From Sphagnum compactum (Eukaryota > Bryophyta > Sphagnopsida > Sphagnales), in assembly GCA_965153455.1 (NCBI GenBank), contig OZ234496.1, forward strand, positions 18,158,304 to 18,222,303: a stretch of DNA of 64,000 bases, written 5' to 3'. The notes below the pieces were generated by a model that was given only the letters and a program-made list of their open reading frames with translations, did no database searches and was not told where the DNA came from. Of the stretch, positions 48,697-60,000 are shown piece by piece. Both the position numbers and the translations under genes were made by a program. The stretch's first letter is position 1. Every line of letters starts with the position of its first letter.

Positions 48697-49062
48697 GGGT
48701 TGGAGGTTGTAATGGGTAGGAGAAGAAGACTAAGGAAAAACGGTGGTGGTGAGCTGGAAGTCAATAAGCAAGATGTTGTTGCGTCAGATGAGGCGATTCG
48801 TCCAAGTGTTGCTGTGTCAGATGAGGCGATTCTTCTGCCATATGTTGCTGGAGGAGATGAGGGAGTTGTTGAGTCACATGTTGTTGCATTAGACGCAGCA
48901 ATTGTGGACTACCCAATTTTGAACTTCGATCCTTTTATATGTTATAGAGATCCAATAATTTTTTTCATTGGGTTCTCTAGTAATTTTCCATGCATCCATT
49001 TTTGTACATCTTTTATCAATATAATAGTATCTTCTACTCACACTTGTTTGATGTGTATCTAG
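48697..49062 (+). CDS. Hypothetical small protein or exon downstream of the GAA/TTC array
   Basis: A reading frame follows an acceptor-like TTTTGTTTAG/G (about 48698). It opens with a basic GRRRRLRKNGGG block, then an acidic/Val-rich segment with internal repetition: VVASDEAIRPSV, VAVSDEAILLPYV, VAGGDEGVVESHV and VVALDAAIV. The composition of the first 65 residues is more protein-like than other open frames nearby. After about residue 75 it becomes Phe/Ile-rich and is probably non-coding. An ATG lies at 48712. It may be the 3' exon of the transcript starting before 46947. No family recognised. Confidence 0.3.
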   Translation, partial: GLEVVMGRRRRLRKNGGGELEVNKQDVVASDEAIRPSVAVSDEAILLPYVAGGDEGVVESHVVALDAAIVDYPILNFDPFICYRDPIIFFIGFSSNFPCIHFCTSFINIIVSSTHTCLMCI

Positions 49063-49280
49063 TTAATTATATATGTCTTTTTTGTCATAATTTTGTTAGT
49101 ACTTAAGATGTAAGAATCAAACCAAAGATCAAAATGAACATTATACAATACTTACATCTAAGTTAATAGGACTCAGATCACCTGAAGACTTTAAAAATAA
49201 TCCACACATTTTAAACATATAATACCCATATCATTTTCTATTATGAACTCCATAAGACCATTTTCTAATATGCAATATTT

Positions 49281-49545
49281 GCATATAAGTCCAAAAATAG
49301 CCACAGGCATTTTGCATTAATTGTAATACCCGCATATAAGTCCCATAATAGGCGCTGGCCTTTTACATTCCTTGCAATACTCGCATATGAGTCCCATAAT
49401 AGCCGTTGACATTTTGCATTAGGGCACAAATAATCGTTGACATTCTTCATTCGTTGCAATACCCACATATAGTCTCCATAATAACCCTTGGCTTTTTTGG
49501 CATCTCTTGCAATACCCGCATATAGGTCCCATAATAATTGCTGGT
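49281..49545 (-). repeat. 51-bp tandem repeat, about 5 copies, open on the minus strand
   Basis: The landmark CATAT..GTCCCATAATA recurs at 49281, 49332, 49383, 49465 and 49518. Spacings are 51, 51, 82 (extra partial unit) and 53. On the minus strand a 104-codon frame (49579-49265) reads as a repeated 17-residue unit of the form QRLLWDLYAGIARNVKG. The unit length is a multiple of three. I recognise no protein family and regard translation as unproven. Confidence 0.65.
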
Positions 49546-49579
49546 TTTTACATTCATTGTAAAACTTACATTTTGTCAT

Positions 49580-51042
49580 AAGATTAATTTACAATAATAT
49601 TTAATTAGGTATGTAAAAAGACATAATGGTACCCAGACCACTTTTAAAATGACATTACATGCGAGTATTGCATTTAAGGTTTAGGGTTTTCACATATGGT
49701 TTCCTTCAATCACCTATGTATTATTTCAGTATGATCTTACAAATATGTATTGCATTTTTTTGCATATAAAATTCCCCCTATAATGCACCGTAGATTTATT
49801 TTATTTACTATTAATTTGTAAAAAAATTGTTAATTAATTTAGGGTTTCCCAAACTCTAAATTTGAATCATATTCCAATAGTATATACTTATAACAATTAT
49901 ATGGAAAAATGTGCTTTCTTTTTGACAAATTCTTTTAGTTTAAATTTAAAATGTTATAACACAATAAGGATTAAACATTAAACTATCATAAATGTTTATT
50001 AGGCTTACGTGGCCTAGGCTAGTATATTACCTATATGACTAATAGGTTTACTTAATAAATTCAATCACCTTCAATACCTACATAGACCATCTAAGATATT
50101 AACTTAGAAGGCTTACATTAATGAATAAATTACATAATAGGCCTATATTAAGAAGATAGCCTATCAGGTAATTAATTAGGTTACTTAACAAATAGCTTAC
50201 TAACCTATTACTCATGTTTAGGTTAGGTTGATTAGTTTGATCAATGTCCACACTTTAGTCAATTTAACAACCTTAGGTTTGAGCTTTTGTTGAAATTAAT
50301 AATTTGTCAAGGTAATAATTTTTTATTTTTTATTTTGGACATTATTGTGTTTTTTGGATAGTCAAGTCATCTTTCAACTTCTAAAAGTGTCGAAAACATT
50401 ACATAACAACTTGGCCCTCACAATCAAATAAATTTCATACAAAACCAAAACAGAAGATATGTCTTTTACCTTTGTGTGATCTCTCCAACTTAATTTTTTC
50501 CATTCTTTTTGAAGAAGATATAGAATGCAATTGTATTACTTCACATATGTGTAAACCCTAAAATTTTCCCCCTAAATTTAGCCTACTTTAGGTTAATTAC
50601 TATACATTTGTGAAAAACTTATTAATTAATTTATGTGTCTCAACCCTAAACCTAATGGTTAAGTTAGTAGGGTATGTAATGAATAGAGTAGCTAGGTTAG
50701 TAGGGTAGGTGGTTAGTACAATAGCTAGGTCAGTAGGATAACTAGTTATTAGGGTAGCTGTGTCAGTAGGTTGGTGCAATACTTATGAGGGTAGGAAAGT
50801 GAGCAGGGTAGCTATGTGTGAGGTCAGGTCCACAAAAAATGGCCAAGAACAAAAAAAAAAAGAAAAAAAAAGTACACTGGTCAGCAGCAAAAAGAAATCG
50901 ACTGTGATGAGCCCCATCCGGCACCGAATGAAAAAACGCAACCCATCCAGTGGACAGAACGGCCAACTGGTGCATTGGTGGCTGTTAATTCACTCTGGCC
51001 ATTAAATTATTGTTTTGAATTTTCAGAAAATTGTCAGCCATT
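49580..51042. other. Intergenic region
   Basis: AT-rich; 50640-50815 is a degenerate GTTAGTAGGGTAGCTA-type repeat. No supported gene. Confidence 0.6.
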
Positions 51043-51433
51043 AGAGTTATCCGGAAAGTCGCCCTGTCTTCACCCTGTCTTTGGGCCTGCTTTCACACCC
51101 CATCCCCTCTTTTAGTGATATTTGCAAAGTAAGGAAATTTTGTTAAATCTCAGTATGAAATTTTGAAACTCACCATTTAATGCACAAGGTTCAAGACTAA
51201 TTATAGTAGTTTGTACGCGTAGGAGGAGTGAAAATATGTAGCAGCATTGGAGACGCTCAGGAAAAAGGAAAAGACAGCATGAAACTCAGTTTACCACCAA
51301 AATTGGTGGAAAATTGGTGGGTCCAAGTTACTTTGCTTTGTAAAATTTTCATTCCCAGTTACATGTTTGATGCCCTATCATGCTGAAACTGGCCGTTCTC
51401 GGCCCCTAATCCTTAGACTTTACAAATAACTGT
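51043..51433 (-). mobile_element. 391-bp MITE-like element, copy 2 (inverted relative to copy 1)
   Basis: It is the same length as copy 1 at 31351-31741 and alignable end to end in reverse complement. Ends are AGAGTTATCCGGAAAGTC and, at the other side reverse complemented, ACAGTTATTTGTAAAGTC. The flanks show similar words on both sides (TTTTCAGAAAATTGTCAGCC before it, AATTTCAGAAGAACAGCC after it), which may be a degenerate target duplication or chance. Confidence 0.8.
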
Positions 51434-51963
51434 TGAAAATTTCAGAAGAACAGCCAAAACAAATGTTGTGCACTCTTCAGTGTAGGGTCCAAGGCAACTG
51501 CACTTCTTGCAATTCAAAAAGGTTTTGTGTTGGATTTGAACTCAAGTGAAATGCCTAACATTAACGCTCAATAAATAGATTGAAAAATACACACATATGA
51601 CATAACTTTCTCTCTTTCAAATAAGGTTATGTATTACCTACATGCCCATAACTCCAGAATTCAAAAAATCCATGAGCCGAGATTTAAATTCTTAAAACAT
51701 ATTTTTTCTGACAATTAACTTGCCAAAGCTGATAAGGGCTGTGATACCTAGAAGACATGCATACAGGTGCAAAAGAATACTTATAAATATATACTATGAA
51801 ATGTATAGTTACTATATAACTATCTGGATTTTTGTGTAGAACCCATACTGGACAATGCTGATCATGTAAAGGATATAACAGAGGACCTTTTTTTTAAAAA
51901 TTAAAAAAATAAAAATTACTGCCCTTTTGCAAAGATGAAAGTGGTGAGCTCCATACCACATTA

Positions 51964-52041
51964 GTGGCAACTGCAGTCAAGTTGGACCTGTCTTTATGGT
52001 ATGTGGCAACTGCAGTCAAGTTGGACCTGTCTTTATGGTAT
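51964..52041. repeat. Perfect 39-bp tandem duplication
   Basis: GTGGCAACTGCAGTCAAG followed by TTGGACCTGTCTTTATGGTAT occurs twice with no difference. Confidence 0.95.
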
Positions 52042-52296
52042 CTTGTTAGGCGGTATTTTTGGTGAGTAACAAAATGTCATTCTGATTGAACAAAAGGAAC
52101 AGGGCCCCACAATTAATTCTGTTTCTTAAAGCTCTTCAAGAGTTGTAGGGCCATATCTGGTCAGAGTTCCAACAGCAAAACCAAAATAACTGAAGCTCAT
52201 CAGCTCTGTACTCATTATGGAAAAGGTTGTGGGACCTTTGGATATTATTCAAATTCAAGTCCAGCCAGAGTAAGGGAGTAACCAACTTGAATAAAT

Positions 52297-53110
52297 GAAT
52301 GGGTTGTCATACTTTGATTTTCAAAGAGCCAATTAGGTCACCAAAAGTCCAAGTATCTAGTCCAAGTAGTAGTAGTAGTAGTAGTAGTATTCCTGAACCA
52401 GGGTCAAGGACCAGTGTTGTTGGCCAGTTCTTGAGTTTTGACCCAATTATTAACCCAGTTATCAGGGTAGGTTATCAATAATAGAAGCAACCAACCTGAA
52501 TCATTGGGTTGTCATACTTTGATTTCAAAGAGCCAATTTTGCTCAACAAAAGTCCCAAGTATGGGTTGTCATACTTTGATTTCAAAGAGACAATTTTGCT
52601 CAATAAAAGTCCAAGTATCAGCCCGTATTGGCCAGTATTAAGAATCTACCAGTCGGTTATTAATTTTTTTATAATCCATTAATAACCTTCACCATCGGGT
52701 ATTGAATTTTCGAATAATCTACCAGTCGGTTATTAAATTTTTTTAATAATCGATTAATAACCTCGCCATCGGGTATTGAATTTTCAAATTTTGATAACTT
52801 ACCCGGATGGCCTGGTTATCATCTAGATAGGTTATCAATCCAAAAAGAACTGAACATTTTCATGATAGATTTTTTTTTTAAAAACAGATTATTTAAAATT
52901 TTAATTTAAAAAAATCCTATAACCGGTGTATAACTGGCAGGGTAACTGACAATTATCAACTGGATATCTGATAACCTACCTCTATATTCATAACCATTAG
53001 TTTATTACCAAAATTATGGATCATCTAAACGAGCACCCTTTTTATTAAAAAAAAGGAACCCTATGCATTTGGTTATGAAAAAAATTCAATAACCGGCCAA
53101 AAACTCAATG
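52297..53110. repeat. Complex repeat region rich in GGTTATC/GATAACC words
   Basis: GGGTTGTCATACTTTGATTT with AAAGAG(C/A)CAATT and AAAAGTCC(C)AAGTAT occurs at 52301, 52506 and 52563. A 73-bp unit starting AATCTACCAGTCGGTTATTA is tandemly duplicated at 52643 and 52716. CCAGTGTTGTTGGCCAGT at 52411 and CCTGCCCAATACTGG at 53678-53692 look like diverged hAT termini. A (GTA)n run sits at 52365-52389. It probably represents one or more decayed non-autonomous transposons. Confidence 0.55.
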
Positions 53111-54038
53111 ATCTAGAGCCAAAGTCGAAGTCATCCTTCAACTACCTACGAAATACCATAGTACCTTGGCAGCTTTCACACAAATTATATTATTTTGAAG
53201 GATGCTACATTTTAATAAATAGTTTGAAAGAAACAATTTTGTGAAGGAAAATCTCAACGCTCAAGAGCTAAACTAGAAATCATTGTTATTTGCAAAAAAA
53301 AAATTGTCTGTGGGAAAACAGATTACTTACTAGGGTGCAAAATATACTCAGTGAGATTGCTATGTGACCAGATATAAAGCATGCAGCTCGATATTTAGAG
53401 TGCATTCTGTGAAAATTCTGGACATTATTTTAGGGTATTATAATCCCAGCATTCATTCCATGCCACCTAACTATCACAAGTACAGAATGCCATTCAAAAC
53501 ATTACAATGGTTGGAGACCTACACTGATGGTACTGTTGTCCAAAAGAATTCAAAGACTCTATGTAGGGTGTAATGATTTTGTTGCTAGCAAGGGCTTACT
53601 TACCATGTGTTGAATGATTTTCTCGTCAATGGATAACCCGCTAGGTAACTGGATTGAAGTCCTGCCAGAAATCCATGCCTGCCCAATACTGGTTAGGTTG
53701 GTGGAAGGCTATCATTAGTCCACATATCACTTCTGAAAGAATGACTCACACAAAGCAGAAAGCAAATTGGTCACATTGTCCGAAATAGTTTTTTTGCCTT
53801 TATTCACAAACAAATTAAACATACCTTCAGCTCTGGAAGGCTTGTTTGGAGCTCTATTTCCTAAAAATGAGGCATGCCCCTCTGGTATCCAAGACAGTGT
53901 CACAGTTCACTATGATTGGCTGGGACTAAGAAGCAGAAGTGGACATCACCTTGTTACCAAATTCCCAGCTCCAGCAATCCCTTGGATTGAAAGAAATTAA
54001 CTTGCTGCTCTAAAAACCCTTCTCTGGATGCTTTTGCA
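53111..54038. other. Region downstream of the M16-like gene
   Basis: It contains the gene's presumed 3' UTR (54038 to about 53790) and, beyond it, unique sequence plus the hAT-terminus-like CCTGCCCAATACTGG at about 53678. Open frames here show no recognisable motif. Confidence 0.5.
53799..53804 (-). promoter_or_regulatory. Candidate poly(A) signal of the M16-like gene
   Basis: AATAAA on the minus strand, about 235 nt beyond the stop codon at 54039, a normal 3' UTR distance. The 3' UTR between them shows no further coding similarity. Confidence 0.4.
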
Positions 54039-57000
54039 TCACCTACCACTCAAATAACTTGGCCTGAGTTGTACCACAGGGATACCAGAGGCAGCCAACA
54101 ATGGCTGCACTTTCTGGACATCAGTGACAATGAGCACTGTCTGTGACTCAGGATGCAAATGGACTTGTGCAGCTTTCAAAACATCATTTGCTGTTGTTTG
54201 TTCCACCAGTTTCTTGTACTTGAAGATGAAGTCTTGGTCAATGTCAAATAGCTCATATGCTAACACTCTGCCCAGCTGCACCCCACTGATGCACCCATGC
54301 CACCATCTTGGCATTCAATTGTCAAACTTCCAACATGAGAATAAACAGGGCAGTACATACTCTCCAAAACCCTACTCTCCAATCAACTTGCAGAGTTGCA
54401 TCTATATGAAGCATAAGGCACATCACCAACACATATGAGGCCACAAACACTGTCCCTACTCAGGTCTGGAAATTCTTTTCTTATGACAAAACAGGATGAA
54501 TGCAAAATCAAACATGTAGACTACTGTAAAATGCTCAGGGATTTGGGGAAAATGATTCAAAACAGCTGACCCAAACTCTTGAAAAGTCATTGGCTTATAT
54601 TGTACAGAAGTCAATAATTCTGCAAACATAGAATCAAGAGGAGCCCAAACTGCATAAATCTGCACCTAACTAAATTGGATGGAACGGGAGAATCATCAAA
54701 ACATCGGAAAGAAAAGAACCAGAGAATTTCCCCTCAATTGGTATGCAGGTTTCCAAGTCATATTTGTCCATACAATCAATATGCAATTGCCTCTTTAACC
54801 AAGGAATTTGAAGGAATATGTACAAAACTCTTGAAAAATGGTTTGGTTTATACTAAAGGTATGGTAATGTCAAACCACTAGGCACCTTATGGAAATAAAG
54901 ATGTTACCAGACCTGTCAGTAAAATTGAAGACAAAGGAATTGAGAGCAGCATCTTTGGCTCGATCTAACAACTCTGCAAGCAATAAGGTACAAACAACCA
55001 CTTGGCCCTTCAGGACAATGGAAAATTGAGCAGGACAGTCAGATTCCTAACCTGGAAACAATCTAGTTGTGGATTCTTCAGATTGACCACACTGCAATCT
55101 GCTTCCAATAACTACGTAACCAGGAGAGCGTCCCAAAGTGACTTCACACAAAGAGAAGACCACGATTAACAACAATGTTGTCTTTGACTAAACAACATGA
55201 ACAAAGCACAAACTGTCAAACTGATAATAGAGAATTTGAGTGAGGAGGAGACACCTATGGAAGGTGGTTCCTGTGTGACTTTGTGTAACACTCCCTTCAC
55301 AGCTTGCACAAACTGCACTACAGATTTCAGCTGCGTTTCTCCACCTGCCACAAAAGCACCCTATACAGTACCAGCTCCATAAATGTCTTCTCATAGCAAG
55401 TTAGAAAGGAGCCAACTGATCTTAGGACTGGCTCCTTTGATATTCAAGGAAAGCAAAACTGTGGAGGTTGGAAAGGTACTCTGTGCTCAACAGCAGGTGC
55501 CCAACCCCCTGATACTGAATATGCCAGCCCCTCCCTAGACCGCACCTGTTGTTTCCCCACAGCATAAGCTCTTCATCAGTGGCTTCTGCCCACACTGCAT
55601 TCCATGGAGCTAGCCTCTGCTAAAATGATAACAGCAATCACTCTTTAGACCCAAGCACTTGCTTTGAAAAGACAGATACCTCATCAAACAATAGACCTCC
55701 AAAACCATTGAGTATGCCATTGAGCACATCTAATGCACACACATCAGGATCCGCCAATGTTGTTCCCAGCTCTCCCATCCGTACATACCTTCAATATCAT
55801 CAAGAAGAAAACATACTCATATCTCATTTGAAAGCAATGACAGCATTCTCTATGGAATAGAGACAACACAAATCTTGAACTTGGGGACCTCAAACCTCCC
55901 AGAAGAGGGGATGGTAGGCACACACCCTTGACTAAGACCAGGTCGATCCACCACATAGATGTTGGGGCCACTGGCACTGATACCAGTCTCCAGTGCTGGT
56001 CTCCCATTAGCTACCATCAGAATTCCATTCTTGCCTGTCAGTTCACTGGACGAAGAGGTCTGCCAATCTCCAAAATATTGTCGCAACATGACTTTGACTG
56101 CAGAGCTATCAAAATCACCCCATATTCCCAAGACTCCTGCATCTGGGCTGGTGATCAAAGAATCAGTGATCATCACTACTGATGTCTTTGCCACTAGTCT
56201 TCTCACATGAAATTGATCCTTACACAGAATAAAGAGCCAGATGCACAAACATAGTTGGCTTGAAAGCTGGTGTCTTGATATCTTAGCCATAAATGCAACA
56301 AACATTATAAATGTGTAGTCTTCCAAAATAAAGGACTGCAAGAACAACTGTACAAATATGCAAGAAATACTTGTGGCAGTAATGAGTGACAAGAGCAATG
56401 AACTATTGTAAAATCATCTGAAATCATCGAAATCCTAACATGCTTGGCGAGCTACAATCACCAGCAATGTACAAGAAAACACATGGGATCAGTTAAGAGC
56501 TGAGACATACTGAAAAACTTGCTTGTGGAAAGCCAAGAGATCACTACGCTGCACATTTTTTACAGTCTCTGCCTCAGGAACTCGTGCATATACACTCTCA
56601 TTTCCATATAGCAATTTTGGAAACTCTCTTCCAACAATGCTTCCTGCCTGCATTTAAACCAAAAGCACCAGTAAGCAAGTGATTGTTTGTCCAGTGCATG
56701 CACCATTGATCACAAAAAGACCTATCAGAACAAATCCACGAATACACAGGAAAAGGAAGCAGGGTGAATGTACATCATCACCACGCCTGGCAATAGCACC
56801 AAGGAGTTGGGAACGCACAAGCTCCAACTTGTCCTCAGGCATCAGTGGCTCCTGTACAACTATGAGATACTCATATGATATCAATGAATGTACTATATGA
56901 TCTACCTGAAGGTGCATGTATCTAATGTACAAAGAGTGTGATCTCATTTCAGGTGGTGGTTCAACTTTAATGTTAAGCAGACCAACCAGGAAGGCCAGTG

Positions 57001-60000
57001 GCACCAACATTTAGAGACCACCTTCTGAGAAGAAGATAACACACAATATAATTGAAGACTCATCCACTCTGGCCATAAGGTGCATGAATAACTAATATAT
57101 TAACTATGGGTAATGGTTTTCCATCTCTAGTGAGAGCCTAGCCACCTAAGAATAAGCCCAGATGAACCACATGGGGTGCACAGAGAGACCTTATGATGTA
57201 AGGTTCCCACAAAAACAGAGCTTGTGCAAAAAGGTCTGCCACACCACTGACACCTCACATCATGCACATTTAAGGTGTCTTGACTGCACATGAAGAAATT
57301 TGAATCAATTCACAGGAAGCTAGCTCCAGCTAGCATCTACGTTCCATTTTCTTTTGATTCAGCAATCTGAATACATACGTGCCATAGATTAGACATCATG
57401 GCCTCTCACTGGAGCAACCCCTCTGCTGGTTTACTCTCTGCATTTTGCTGCCCCACATTCAGAAACTGGGCATCACCACACAGACAACACCTGGAACAGA
57501 GACATAACCTGAACAATATCAGGAAGATTGAGACTCCCTCAGTCTGTTAATGACCATGACCTCTGAACTGAAGGTCAGCTACATGCATACCTTCAGAGAA
57601 TAACGGGAAGACAGCTGGAAGATCTTCAGCAAGGCATCGAAATGCAACATTCATAGATGACACGCTTGATGATGCCTCAACACGTGCTGCCATAGCCTGA
57701 TGACCAGAGACATGACCAATAGGTTCATTAGAAGGACACTGCTGCGTAACTTTGTCTAAATCATCACTGCACCTCTCCACCCCTCAGTACTTCACCCCTG
57801 TATTACATTTACACAGTAGCTCTTGATAAGATGATGCACAAGGGCTCATCTGCTACAGGATACCAACCTCAAGTTTTGCATTCAAAACATCAGCAGGATG
57901 TGCAATGCTGCCTCCGCTTCTCTGCACAGTAGCTGCAATTGCTGCAAGGCCCACCTACCCATACATGGATTGTGTGAATGAACTTGCCCCAAGTGCAAAG
58001 ACAAACTATATGAACTGATGTGTCATAAAGATTGGGATAACACATACAGTACCCAACATTTCTGCTGAGAGAAGTGTGCTCTCCATTTCACCCTCTAGAA
58101 ACTAGTCAATCAGATAACAAGATGAACAAAGTCACAAGGAAGGGAGGAGAGCTTCATGCCTTTGAAGGAGGCTCAGTCTTACCACCACCACGAACAATTA
58201 GCTGCCCTCCTACCTGCCCCACTCATTACCATGACAATTATCTGTCATCACTAGATCTGCAAGCTTCTATACCAGGACAGTACATAATTGACAGCCGCAC
58301 ATTGACACCTATTTAGCATAGGTGAAATTAGTCATCTATACCAGGGGCTTGCAAAAGGATTGGAGTCTCACTGACCAGGCCCAGCTCATGGTCTTCCAGC
58401 AGGAATACACGTAGCCCATTCTGCAAAACCATCTGCACTGCCAAGCTTCTTAATGACTAATGGATGGAGGTATCTTTGCTTGCAGAAAGAGATTGATGCA
58501 AAGCACAGCCAGAGATATGGGGACATAAGGAACTGGTGGGGACACTTACTCTTAAAATCACTTCTTGCCATAGCCTTTTGGCCATGACACCTCACCCAAT
58601 TGGACAGAGCAGAAGCAGTTTGAGGAAGAGCAAAGCAGAAATGAGTGGGGGAGTGTATCAGAACGATAGTGCCTCCATTCATGAGGATGGTTTAAACAAC
58701 AGTCCACTTTTAGTTGCATACAATATCTATGAGATTGCAGAGAAAAGTCCACAACAACACTTTGAAGGTACCATTATGTCAGTTCCAGCAAAACCAAAAG
58801 TAAAACAACACGAATTAGAGTTGTCATATACTCATGACCATCACTCATGAAGTAGATGGCTGCCTTCATCATGAATAGCAGTGACTAGCTGCCATGGTTC
58901 CCCGCTGACTTTTCCAGCTCCCAACAGTGGATGTAGATTAAGCATAATCTGCCCCAAATTGCAGAGCAAAATGTTTTTTGAAAAATCTGCATCCAGAGTT
59001 TCTATTACATTTCTGGGAGTGATGGAAAGACTCAATCATGATGTTGGCGCACTCAATAGCTAAACAGAAAGTCAATAGTATCCTCATTCAAGCAGGAACA
59101 AGCTTGTGAGGAGGGTAACCTTTATTTCTTGCCTATATATAAATGGTTTGCACAATCTATGTAAATCTGGATTTTCTCTAGAAAACTGTTACACAAGCAG
59201 CAATTTGTCAATTGCCTACTCATTACTTCCATGTGCTGGCCAGCACTTCAGTTTCAGCCTCAAGTGCAAAGTGGTATACAAAGGTGCGGGAGCAAGGTGT
59301 TAAATGATTTAAAGTTGCAGCCGCCATTTGAATACATTACCCTAAAACTGCATTGAAATATTGGACACTTCCAGATCTGTCTCCACACTGTGAGCATTGT
59401 GAGGCAGCCTTCCCCCTTCTGCATCTAACTAGTGTCTACAAGTAGGGATCCCACACTAAGCTAAGGGTATGAAAGACCTGAGAGGCCTCCCTCTGAACAC
59501 AACATTGCCCTAAAAATTACATCAAAAGAGTAGACACTCCTCTCTTTGTCTTCATACAATGTGGAATCAAGACTTTGCTCTGTGTATCTGTCTTTTTTAG
59601 TGTTGAAACATAGGTGTCATCCCACGCAAGGCTTTGAATTCAGTCCAGAGAATAGAGAAGACCTTCAAACCCTAATTCAAAACATGCCTCCCCTGATGGA
59701 TTTCACAGAATTGAGTGTGGAAAATCATACCTTTTCATAGGCAGGCAATGTTACATCTGGAAGTGGAGGAAAGCTGGATGGGATAGGAGGTAATTCCGCA
59801 TTTTCTTCCCAGCTGATTTCTTCAACAGCTGCTGCATTTGGCAAGTTTGCAGCTATACTGCAAACTCCATATTGATCAGAATTGCACAAGAGGCAGCTGC
59901 CTCATCCGTCTCATTTAGGTCTTGTACAAAGTCTGATACAAATGCAACACAACAAAAGTAGCAGGGGCAAACCAGAAAGACAAAAACCTGGAAGGAGCCT

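Noticed and set aside
53767-54000. Plus-strand 77-codon frame next to the M16-like stop codon
   Set aside because: It is antisense to the presumed 3' UTR, with no recognisable motif or splice context.
55850-56398. A 182-codon minus frame taken as a separate gene
   Set aside because: Only 56147-55926 of it is coding (exon 10 of the M16-like gene). The remainder is intron read-through.
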